Below, piece after piece: positions 1 to 6,120 of a DNA stretch of 12,582 nucleotides. Positions within the stretch are counted from its first letter, which is position 1, and each line of letters starts with the position of its first letter. Under the pieces are notes generated by a model. The model saw only the letters and a list, made by a program, of their open reading frames with translations, ran no database searches and was not told the DNA's origin. Source of the DNA: an uncultured Christensenellaceae bacterium (GTDB taxonomy: Bacteria > Bacillota_A > Clostridia > Christensenellales > UBA3700). Both the position numbers and the translations under genes were made by a program. The stretch lies in NCBI GenBank assembly GCA_944381335.1, contig CALWKT010000025.1, positions 1 to 12,582 on the forward strand, in the 5' to 3' direction.

Positions 1-88
1 CTTTGCAAGACTCACAGCCTCTTTTTTACGCAAAATCGTATGCGAAAAAGTAAAATTCAGGAAAAACCTCGATTTTTGCGCGTTTTAA

Positions 89-119
89 GTTTGTATACAA
101 ACGCGTATTATGTTAATAT
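89..119 (+). promoter_or_regulatory. Sigma-A promoter with overlapping palindrome, YitT-family gene
   Basis: Seen: TTGTAT at 91-96, a 17-base spacer, and TAATAT at 114-119, followed by a Shine-Dalgarno-like AAGGTGG a few bases before the ATG at 147. A perfect 14-bp palindrome, GTTTGTATACAAAC (89-102), covers the whole -35 element. Inference: a dimeric repressor could bind there and block polymerase. The spacing and hexamers fit a vegetative promoter. The 88 bases before it hold no gene that I can see. Confidence 0.65.
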
Positions 120-146
120 ATTTGCAGACTGAAAAGAAGGTGGCTC

Positions 147-1271
147 ATGAAAAAACTCGACCCGTTGGGATTGCTCAGAAGTCTCAGATATACCAACTTT
201 ATCTTCCTCACGCTTGCCGGCGTCATAAACGCGGTGGGCGTCACGCTTATGCTCGCGCCCGCCGGCATGTACGACGGCGGCTTTTCCGGCACGTCTATCC
301 TGCTCGGTCAGGTCACTCCTCTCAGCATGAGCGTTTATCTTCTGATTCTCAACGTGCCGTTCTTCCTGTTCGGGCTGAAAAAGCTGGGCGGTCCGTTCAT
401 AGTCTATTCGCTCTATACCGTCGCGGTATACTCGCTTTTTTCCTATCTGTTCCAGAACTCGTTCGGCATAGACTTTTCAGGCGGCTCCCCGATCGCCGGT
501 AACGATCTGTTGCTCTGTTCCGTGTTCGGCGGCATAATCTCCGGCATAGGAAGCGGCATCACGATACGCTTCGGCGGCGCGATCGACGGCGTTGAAGTCA
601 TGGCGGTCGTTTTCGCAAAAAAATTGGGGATGACCGTAGGCTCCTTCGTAATGTTGTACAACGTCATTCTTTACGTCATCGCAGGTCTTGTCACAAAAGG
701 CTGGGTCGCTCCGCTCTATTCCGTCATCGCCTATACGGTGGGACTTAAGGCTGTGGACTTCATCATCGACGGTTTCGACAAGGCAAAGTCCGCTTTCATA
801 ATCACCGACCGCCACGACGAAGTTGCGGACGCGCTGACAGAAGAATTCGGCAGAGGCGTCACCGCGATCGACGCGACGGGTCATTACTCGCAGGCAAGAA
901 AAACCGTGCTGTACTGCGTGGTCAACCGCTTTGAAGTGGGCAAACTCAAGGCGATCGTCACCGCGATCGACGGCAACGCGTTCCTCGTCATCAACGACGT
1001 GACCGACACGCTGGGAAGCAGCCTGAAATACGAAAGATTCATCAGAAGAAGCATCAAGAAATCGGGGATCTTCGGCAAAAAGAAAGGTGCGGCAGCCGCG
1101 CATACGTCTGCCCCCGGCGAAACGACCGGCGCGACGCTTCCCGAAAGCGGCGCGACCTCAGCCGAACAAAACGCCTTGAGCGCGCAGCCCCCGGAGAACA
1201 AACCTGCCGGAGAGGCTCCCTCCGCAACGGCAGAAAAAGCGGAAAAACCAGACTGCTCCGCCAAAGAATAA
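147..1271 (+). CDS. YitT family membrane protein (DUF161 + DUF2179) with long Ala/Pro tail
   Basis: The protein has 374 residues. The N-terminal half is a hydrophobic YitT-type membrane domain (about residues 16-205, five or six TM segments) with the family-like glycine-rich stretches MYDGGFSGTS (41-50) and GGAIDGVEVMA (143-153). Residues about 212-290 match the cytoplasmic DUF2179 domain (FIITDRHDEVADAL onward). Family members are usually about 280-290 residues; here residues about 310-374 add a low-complexity tail rich in A, P, E, T and S. The ATG at 147 is chosen because AAGGTGG lies just upstream. The function of YitT proteins is not well established; they are integral membrane proteins of Firmicutes, sometimes proposed to be transporters. 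The gene stands alone, with its own promoter and a terminator shared with the opposing Sel1 gene. The family call is firm; substrate and role are unknown. Confidence 0.9.
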   Translation: MKKLDPLGLLRSLRYTNFIFLTLAGVINAVGVTLMLAPAGMYDGGFSGTSILLGQVTPLSMSVYLLILNVPFFLFGLKKLGGPFIVYSLYTVAVYSLFSYLFQNSFGIDFSGGSPIAGNDLLLCSVFGGIISGIGSGITIRFGGAIDGVEVMAVVFAKKLGMTVGSFVMLYNVILYVIAGLVTKGWVAPLYSVIAYTVGLKAVDFIIDGFDKAKSAFIITDRHDEVADALTEEFGRGVTAIDATGHYSQARKTVLYCVVNRFEVGKLKAIVTAIDGNAFLVINDVTDTLGSSLKYERFIRRSIKKSGIFGKKKGAAAAHTSAPGETTGATLPESGATSAEQNALSAQPPENKPAGEAPSATAEKAEKPDCSAKE

Positions 1272-1350
1272 AATGCTGAAAACACGGCGAAAACCCCGGA
1301 AAAGCCGTAACAGGTCGTGAATTTTACGCCCGCAGTTGATCGGATAACAT

Positions 1351-1382
1351 AAAAAAGAAGGGAGGACCTGCCTCCCTTTTTT
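1351..1382. terminator. Bidirectional rho-independent terminator
   Basis: An 8-bp stem, AAGGGAGG (1358-1365) with CCTCCCTT (1371-1378), has a 5-base loop. It is followed by T's on the plus strand (1377-1382) and by the complement of A's (1351-1356) on the minus strand. It can end both the YitT-family transcript and the converging Sel1 transcript, whose stop codon lies at 1399. Confidence 0.9.
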
Positions 1383-1398
1383 GAATCCAAAAATTATA

Positions 1399-3912
1399 TC
1401 AGTCGTCATTCATCTTTTTCAATGCGTACTCTGCAACCTCTACCCCCTGCTCAGAGGCTTTCTTACACCAATATATTGCTTTTTCCCGGTCCTTAGGCAC
1501 ACCTCGTCCGTTCTCATAGCAAACGCCGAGACGGTACTGAGCGAATGCATATCCCTGCTCTGCCGCCCGGATATACAAGAGGGCGGCTTTTTCGTAATCC
1601 GGCGAAACCCCCAGACCTCTCTCATAACAATAACCCAGATTAAACTGCGCAATGATATGCCCTTGCTCAGCCGCTTTCGCAAACCAATGTGCAGCTTGCG
1701 CGTAATCAACGGAAACTACGCTGCCGATGCAATAATAAACACCACGATTAAATTGCCCCATCGCGTCCCCCTGATCTGCCGCTTTTGCAAACCAATGTGC
1801 GGCTTTTTCGTAATCCTGCAAAACTCCGATGCCTTTCACATAGAAATTGCCCAACTTGAATTGAGCACATATATTTCCATGTTCAGCCGCTTTCGTATAC
1901 CAATTTACCGCTTTTGCGTAATCACGTGAAACTCCGATGCCGTTCTCATAACAAAGACCCAGATAGTATTGAGCGTTTGTATCACCCTGCTCGGCTGCCT
2001 TTGTATACCAATAAACAGCTTTCGCGTAATCACGTGAAACTCCGATGCCGTTGTAATAGTAATTGCCGAGATTGTATTGTGCCTTGACGTTTCCCTGTTC
2101 AGCCGCCTGTGTAAACCAATATACCGCTTGTGCGTGTTCATGCGGACCTGCCAAGCCTTTTTCATAACAACGTCCCAGATAGTACTGAGCGTTTGTATCA
2201 CCCTGCTCGGCGGCAATTTCGTACCGATATGCGGCTTTTGTGCGATCCTGTAAAACTCCAAAGCCCTCCTCATAACAACGCCCCAGATTATACTGCGCCG
2301 CAACATGTCCCTTCTCCGCCGCCTTTGTGTACCAGTATACAGCTTGCTCGTAATCCTGCGGGACACCCAAACCTTTCTCGTAACAACGCCCCAGATTGTA
2401 TAGAACCCTGGGATTCCCCATTTCTGCCACTTTTGTATACCAATTTACGGCATCCGAATAATCTTGCATAACCTGAAAGCGTTTCCTGTAGCATCTATCC
2501 AGTGTACTCTCCCAGAAACTACTCTTCTCCGCCGCCATTGTATACCAATATATCGCCTTTCCGTAATTCTGCGGCACGCCGATGCCGTCGATATAGCAAT
2601 CACCGAGCTTACCTTGAGCATAGGAGTCTCCCTGTTCAGCCGCCATTAAGTACAGTTGTACCGCTTTTTCGTAATTCAGCGGAACTCCGACGCCTTTCTC
2701 GTAGCAATAGCCCAAAGCACATTGAGCCATTGCGTCCCCTTTTTCAGCCGCTTCCGTATACCAGTATACGGCTTTTTTGAAATCGCGCTTTACGCCGGTA
2801 CCTCTGTAATAGCAATTGCCCAGGCTGCGTTGAGCTTCGGTATGTCCCTGTTCTGCCGCCTTTGTATACCAATATACGGCTTCTTTGTAGTCTGTTTTCA
2901 CTCCGATTTTAAATTCGTAGCATTTACCCACCATGAATTGAGCGTCTGCATATCCCTTTACTGCCGCCACTTTATACCAGTATACGGCTTTATCAAGGTT
3001 TCGTATTGTCCCTCTGCCGAAAAAATAACAATCGCCCAGATTGCATTGAGCCCTGGGATCCCCCTCTCCTAGCGCCTTCGTATACCAATACACGGCTTTT
3101 TCGTAGTCGCGTTCTACGCCAGTGCCGTCATAATAACAGGTTCCCAGGTTGCTTTGAGCGTTTGCATTTCCTTGCTCCGCTGCTTTCGTGTACCAGTATA
3201 CGGCTTTTTCGTAGTCGCGCTCTACGACGGTGCCGTAGTAATAAAAATTGCCCAGATTGCTTTGAGCGTTTGCGTTTCCTTGCTCCGCCGCTTTCGTGTA
3301 CCAGTATACGGCTTTTTCGTAGTCTCGCTCTACGCCGGTGCCGTAATAATAAAAATTACCGAGGTCGTATTGTGAATCGACATGCCCTTGCTCCGCCGCT
3401 TTGGTATACCAGTATACTGCTTTTGCATAATCCCTTTTCTTTCCCCTTCCTTTTTCATACATTCGTCCCAGTTTAACCTGCGCCTCAACATATCCCTGCT
3501 CCGCCGCCTTCGTGTACCAATAGACAGCTCTTTCACCGTTTTGGCTTTCGTCTTCGTAGAAAGTACAACCGCCTTGATCTCCTGAAACTTTGACGTTCCC
3601 CGTCTCTGCCGTATTTACCTGCACTCTTCCGGCTTCAGCACAGCTCCGCTTTTTGCTTTTTTCTTTTTCGTACAACCGCCCCAGGTTGAACTGCGCCGAG
3701 GAATATCCCTGCTCAGCCGCTCTCGTATACCAGTATTCGGCTTTTTCGTAATCCCGTGAAACTCCCAGCCCTTGCTGATAGCAATAGCCCAGATAATTCT
3801 GCGCCTCGGAACAGCCTTTTTCTGCAAGATCTGTGAATATGACGATCGCTTCGTTGTAATTTTTTGCGTCGTAATACGATGTCGCCTTTTCCAGTAAAGC
3901 TTCCTCTGTCAT
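1399..3912 (-). CDS. Large Sel1-like repeat protein (about 22 repeats)
   Basis: 837 residues. After a TPR-like N-terminal cap (1-34), almost the whole protein is tandem 36-residue Sel1-like repeats of the form AQxNLGxCYxxGxGVxxDY then xKAVYWYTKAAEQGx, about 22 copies, ending with a partial repeat and a short acidic tail (NDD). No signal peptide or TM segment is visible, so it is probably cytoplasmic. Sel1 repeats form alpha/alpha solenoids that scaffold protein-protein contacts; the partner cannot be told from sequence. Start: the ATG at 3910-3912 follows AAAGGAGAAACT, a good Shine-Dalgarno. Odd points: 35 extra residues between repeats 2 and 3 look like a decayed repeat, and the repeat at about residues 430-464 has lost its consensus glycines. 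The gene has its own very strong promoter and no operon partner. Confidence 0.93.
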   Translation of the reverse strand: MTEEALLEKATSYYDAKNYNEAIVIFTDLAEKGCSEAQNYLGYCYQQGLGVSRDYEKAEYWYTRAAEQGYSSAQFNLGRLYEKEKSKKRSCAEAGRVQVNTAETGNVKVSGDQGGCTFYEDESQNGERAVYWYTKAAEQGYVEAQVKLGRMYEKGRGKKRDYAKAVYWYTKAAEQGHVDSQYDLGNFYYYGTGVERDYEKAVYWYTKAAEQGNANAQSNLGNFYYYGTVVERDYEKAVYWYTKAAEQGNANAQSNLGTCYYDGTGVERDYEKAVYWYTKALGEGDPRAQCNLGDCYFFGRGTIRNLDKAVYWYKVAAVKGYADAQFMVGKCYEFKIGVKTDYKEAVYWYTKAAEQGHTEAQRSLGNCYYRGTGVKRDFKKAVYWYTEAAEKGDAMAQCALGYCYEKGVGVPLNYEKAVQLYLMAAEQGDSYAQGKLGDCYIDGIGVPQNYGKAIYWYTMAAEKSSFWESTLDRCYRKRFQVMQDYSDAVNWYTKVAEMGNPRVLYNLGRCYEKGLGVPQDYEQAVYWYTKAAEKGHVAAQYNLGRCYEEGFGVLQDRTKAAYRYEIAAEQGDTNAQYYLGRCYEKGLAGPHEHAQAVYWFTQAAEQGNVKAQYNLGNYYYNGIGVSRDYAKAVYWYTKAAEQGDTNAQYYLGLCYENGIGVSRDYAKAVNWYTKAAEHGNICAQFKLGNFYVKGIGVLQDYEKAAHWFAKAADQGDAMGQFNRGVYYCIGSVVSVDYAQAAHWFAKAAEQGHIIAQFNLGYCYERGLGVSPDYEKAALLYIRAAEQGYAFAQYRLGVCYENGRGVPKDREKAIYWCKKASEQGVEVAEYALKKMNDD
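1441..3810 (-). repeat. Tandem 108-bp (36-codon) Sel1 repeat array
   Basis: The DNA coding for residues 35-824 is a head-to-tail array with a 108-bp period. Neighbouring copies near 3073-3396 are nearly identical over long blocks: the roughly 70 bases from 3181 and from 3289 differ at about five positions. Copies elsewhere in the array are clearly diverged. This points to recent local duplication or gene conversion inside an older array. The periodicity also creates long stop-free shadow frames on the plus strand, which are not genes. Confidence 0.9.
3490..3702 (-). repeat. Degenerate Sel1 repeat pair
   Basis: Residues 71-141 span 71 residues, one short of two repeats. Residues 87-109 align with the second half of a repeat (KKRSCAEA..., then TAETGNVKV), but the aromatic VYWYTK core has become GRVQVN. 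Residues 110-141 recover the register through GGCTFYEDESQNGERAVYWY. I read this as two repeats, with the helix core of one and the start of the next decayed, not as a foreign insertion. Confidence 0.6.
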
Positions 3913-3958
3913 AGTTTCTCCTTTCGCGATCCAAGCGGATTTTTGCTTTACAGATACT

Positions 3959-3987
3959 ATTATAAAGGATTATATTCGGTTTGTCAA
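3959..3987 (-). promoter_or_regulatory. Perfect consensus sigma-A promoter of the Sel1-repeat gene
   Basis: On the minus strand TTGACA (3987-3982), exactly 17 bases, then TATAAT (3964-3959). Both hexamers match the vegetative consensus at all six positions. The predicted start, near 3952, gives a leader of about 40 bases ending in the AAAGGAG ribosome-binding site. A second TATAAT-like sequence occurs within the spacer. Confidence 0.88.
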
Positions 3988-4012
3988 TAACTGTACGTTA
4001 AGCGTAATACGG

Positions 4013-4118
4013 TTAGTTGTGCGTCGCCGAGAACAGGCGGGACTGTTTTCCGGGCAGGTCATAGTATTCCTCAACTACCTCGTTCAGATAAAAACCGAGG
4101 GGTGCGCGGATTTTTCCG
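4013..4118 (-). other. Coding-like stretch after the S-component stop codon
   Basis: Directly beyond the S-component stop codon, a different minus-strand frame stays open to a TAA at 4013 and reads like protein: APLGFYLNEVVEEYYDLPGK, then QSRLFSATHN. Codon choice (CTG, GAG, GTA, GAA, TAC) is not that of random sequence. This frame also runs upstream through the end of the S-component gene. It could be the original C-terminus, displaced by a frameshift in the repetitive tail, or a remnant of a lost gene. I do not recognise the peptide. No clear terminator lies between it and the Sel1 promoter. Confidence 0.35.
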
Positions 4119-4721
4119 TCAGCCGTCTTTTCCGTCGCCTTGACCGCTCTTGTCTCCCGGGTCTCCCTTGTCTCCGTTGCCGTTCTTGTTAAGAATTTTT
4201 TCAAAAAGCACACTCAGGCGGCACGGGAAAAGAAGCACGGGCGCGGCGATTGCGCTGACTGCGCCCTGAAGCACGTTCCACGGCAGATTGACAAGTCCGC
4301 CCTGCCACTTGCCTTCCGCAAGCAAAAGACCTTCGGCAAGGAAATACCCCTCCGCCATTATAAGACCGCCGGCAACGTTGGAAACAGCTGAAAAAACCGT
4401 CTTTTTTACCCCTCCGCCCTGCTTAAACGCCTTTTTAAACGTCAGAAAAAGCAAGCCCGCGACAAAACCCTCTAAAGCCTTTATCCCCAGAGTGAACGGC
4501 GCGTAAAAAGTATAGCCGAGGATAAGATCGCCCAGCGCGCCGCCCAGCCCTCCGGCAAACGCTCCGGAAACCGGTCCCAATGTGGCGGCGGCGATAAAGA
4601 TCGCGACGTCGCCGAAGTTGTAGTACCCTCCGCCCGGAAGCGGCACGGATGCTAAGGTGAGCACCGCGGTAAGCGCGCTCAACAGCGCGGTCAGCGCCAG
4701 TTTTTTTGTTTTTGTCGTCAT
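4119..4721 (-). CDS. ribU: ECF transporter S component, probable riboflavin uptake (RibU-type)
   Basis: 200 residues with about six hydrophobic segments. The N-terminus has the AxxxA pattern (A12, A16) by which S components pack against the shared T subunit EcfT. GGYYNFGDVAIFIAAATLGP (31-50) and residues 57-80 (GGLGGALGDLILGYTFYAPF) resemble the PF07155/COG4720 'riboflavin-type' S components. The start at 4721 is chosen because AAGGAG lies 8 bases upstream; the frame is open 15 codons further, but without such a site. An FMN riboswitch in the leader makes riboflavin (or an FMN precursor) the likely substrate; transport would need the EcfA/A'/T module, not in this window. The tail GDKGDPGDKSGQGDGKDG is low-complexity, coded by 9-base repeats (GTCTCC at 4152, 4161 and 4170 on the plus strand). 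PF07155 members differ from classical RibU, so the symbol rests mainly on the riboswitch. Confidence 0.8.
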   Translation of the reverse strand: MTTKTKKLALTALLSALTAVLTLASVPLPGGGYYNFGDVAIFIAAATLGPVSGAFAGGLGGALGDLILGYTFYAPFTLGIKALEGFVAGLLFLTFKKAFKQGGGVKKTVFSAVSNVAGGLIMAEGYFLAEGLLLAEGKWQGGLVNLPWNVLQGAVSAIAAPVLLFPCRLSVLFEKILNKNGNGDKGDPGDKSGQGDGKDG

Positions 4722-4775
4722 AAAACGTCTCCTTTTTTTCTTCGGAAAAGCGCAAAACCGGTGCAAAAAGACGTG

Positions 4776-4801
4776 AAAAACCCGTCGCGGTATACGACGG
4801 G
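4776..4801 (-). terminator. Riboswitch attenuator terminator
   Basis: In the leader RNA, CCCGUCG (4801-4795) pairs with CGACGGG (4787-4781) around a 7-base loop and is followed by five U's (4780-4776). It lies between the FMN aptamer and the S-component start, as expected of the expression platform of a transcription-terminating riboswitch. Confidence 0.85.
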
Positions 4802-4843
4802 CAAGTAAAAACGCAAATTACGCGCGAAATGCGCGCTTTCAAC

Positions 4844-4967
4844 ATTCTTTCCCATTCTGACTTTACAGGCGGTTACGGAATCTCACCGTATCGGCTATTG
4901 AGGTTGTCGGACTCGTCCGCACAAAGGCGGCATTACCACCGGTCAGCTTTACGCTTGCCCAAAGAAT
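4844..4967 (-). promoter_or_regulatory. FMN riboswitch (RFN element)
   Basis: On the minus strand the 124-nt element opens with AUUCUUU (4967-4961), which pairs perfectly with AAAGAAU (4850-4844) as P1. Inside it come the conserved blocks in order: GACCGGUGGUAAUGCC, GCGGACGAGUCCG, CGGUGAGAUUCCG and GUAAAGUCAGAAUGGGA, all hallmarks of the RFN aptamer. Established knowledge: FMN binding stabilises P1 and usually switches riboflavin genes off. With the terminator downstream, high FMN should stop transcription before the importer gene. Confidence 0.93.
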
Positions 4968-5010
4968 ATTTATTTTTTCCGCAACGTAACTGTGCGGTAT
5001 TTATAAAATA

Positions 5011-5039
5011 AGTATAGCGCAGTTGATATATACAGTCAA
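5011..5039 (-). promoter_or_regulatory. Sigma-A promoter of the riboswitch/S-component transcript
   Basis: Minus strand: TTGACT (5039-5034), 17 bases, TATACT (5016-5011). Transcription should begin near 5004, giving a leader of about 280 nt that contains the whole aptamer and attenuator. Confidence 0.8.
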
Positions 5040-5163
5040 CTTTATTCAGTCTTTATATAGTTTTTTCAGCAAAAATCTTATATCTTTTTCCGATCCTTTC
5101 AATCTTTTGTCGGATACGTCTGATTAACTTTTCTCTTTACGTATAAACTACATTTCAGAGTTC
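5040..5163. other. AT-rich non-coding spacer
   Basis: An AT-rich, T-rich stretch between the promoter of the riboswitch transcript and the terminator of the XRE remnant. I see no gene, RNA or convincing repeat in it. Confidence 0.5.
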
Positions 5164-5191
5164 AAAAAAGCCGTCCCGGATACGGACGGCT
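5164..5191 (-). terminator. Rho-independent terminator after the XRE remnant
   Basis: On the minus strand an 8-bp stem, AGCCGTCC with GGACGGCT (5191-5184 with 5176-5169), is followed by T's (complement of 5164-5169). It starts just 5 bases after the stop codon of the XRE-like reading frame, showing that this frame was once a real gene end. Confidence 0.85.
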
Positions 5192-5196
5192 TCGCT

Positions 5197-5436
5197 TCAT
5201 TGCAGATTGGTTATCAGCATCATCACGGCGTTTTTGTCTTTTTCAGACAATTTTCTATACATAAGTATCAATTCTTTTTCGGCGCCGCTAAACCCCGAGG
5301 TCTTTTCTTCCTCGGCGAAAAACTCTGAAAGCGTTATGCCGAACGCAGCGCTGCAAGAAATGCAGAATATAATTGCAGAGCTTCTCTCCCCGGAGACCAT
5401 CAGGAAGATTTTCACGCTTCCGGTACCATCTCGGTT
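5197..5436 (-). pseudogene. C-terminal remnant of an XRE-type HTH regulator
   Basis: The open minus frame runs from a stop codon at 5437-5439 to the TGA at 5197. Its downstream part reads AAFGITLSEFFAEEE, then FSGAEKELILMYRKLSEKDK, then NAVMMLITNL. This is the typical end of small XRE/Cro-C1 regulators (last HTH helix 'alGitLseFf', then a linker and a short helix). The preceding SGERSSAIIFCISC has the right length for the end of the HTH (compare NGERxPSLSTLFKIC), but its residues are poor. The recognition helix and everything N-terminal are missing; the only start is a GTG at 5415 with no Shine-Dalgarno. A good terminator follows. I infer a truncated, non-functional regulator whose 5' end was lost towards the divergent gene. 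Confidence 0.65.
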
Positions 5437-6042
5437 TCAAAGGCTGAGGTTATCACGGCGAGAGACAGATCTGTTACCTGCAAATACGGCGACACTCAAT
5501 TGGAATTGCACGGATTTGCGTGCAGCAATCTGGTGAGGGGCGATTATCCTCCCGAAGATAAAACCGATTATTCAAACGAGATGATACAAAAGCACAAATC
5601 AAGGCTCAAGTATTTGGATATTGCAGGGATTGCGATGTATTCTTTCAACCTGTTTATATCTATCCTTTCGTTTGCCCTGTATTTCGGATCCCAGACTCTC
5701 TCGAAAGGCGGATATATAGGCATGAGACTTCCTTTCTTCTTTATCGGCATCGGGTTTTTCGCGTTCTCGGTCTTTTACCGTAAAAAAGAGGTGATAAAAT
5801 TTTCTATGCTATTAAGCAATTATTCTTCGACGATTCTGGACAAAAAAATAGCGGTCCTGAATCAAGTCCTCGAAGAAAAAAATCTTCAACCTCTGTCTGC
5901 GGAAGAAAGGAAGGAAATGTATTCAAACTTCCGTATTCTCTCAACATTTAATGACAACAAGACTTCAAAACTGCACATCGCGTCCGTCGTACTTTTCTGG
6001 CTCGTTACCGCGTTCATGTTTTTCTTTATGTTTGCGTCATAA
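5329..6042 (+). pseudogene. Start-less three-TM membrane protein, probably 5'-truncated
   Basis: The frame is open from just after a stop codon at 5326 to the TAA at 6040-6042. From about 5401 it reads like protein: HASGTISVSKAEVITARD, then SVTCKYGDTQLELHGFACSN, a beta-rich part well upstream of any candidate start. Two TM segments follow (about 5632-5695 and 5722-5775), then a charged helical part (LNQVLEEKNLQPLSAEERKE) and a C-terminal TM segment ending FFFMFAS. The first possible starts, TTG at 5500 or ATG at 5581, have no Shine-Dalgarno and would cut away coding-like sequence. I do not recognise the family. Its 5' side runs into the antisense of the XRE remnant, so I infer loss of the true start; expression from an unusual start is not excluded. 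Confidence 0.55.
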
Positions 6043-6071
6043 CTTTTATTTCAACATCTTTTCTCAAATAA

Positions 6072-6098
6072 AAATGCCGCCTTTTTCAGGCGGCTTTT
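6072..6098. terminator. Bidirectional terminator
   Basis: GCCGCC (6076-6081) pairs with GGCGGC (6089-6094) around a 7-base loop, with TTTT after it on the plus strand and ATTTTTATTT after it on the minus strand. It serves both the plus-strand membrane-protein frame (stop at 6042) and ftsH (stop at 6121). Confidence 0.85.
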
Positions 6099-6120
6099 CC
6101 GTTTAAATTGTCGGTCTCGG

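Noticed and set aside
477..1103. 208-residue minus-strand frame within the YitT-family gene
   Set aside because: Antisense shadow of a recognised gene with no ribosome-binding site.
1381..3585. Several long plus-strand frames opposite the Sel1 gene
   Set aside because: The 108-bp periodicity copies the same stop-free antisense pattern in each unit; they share no start signals.
1441..3810. CRISPR-like regular repeats
   Set aside because: The 108-bp period is codon-aligned and encodes Sel1 repeats; there are no short identical repeats with unrelated spacers.
4829..5011. 60-residue plus-strand frame
   Set aside because: It lies entirely antisense to the FMN riboswitch, whose conserved blocks explain the sequence.
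5207..5536. 109-residue plus-strand frame joining the XRE remnant to the membrane protein
   Set aside because: Its first half is the exact antisense of the XRE C-terminus; after about 5420 the neighbouring frame carries the coding-like sequence. It could only matter if a frameshift linked the two.
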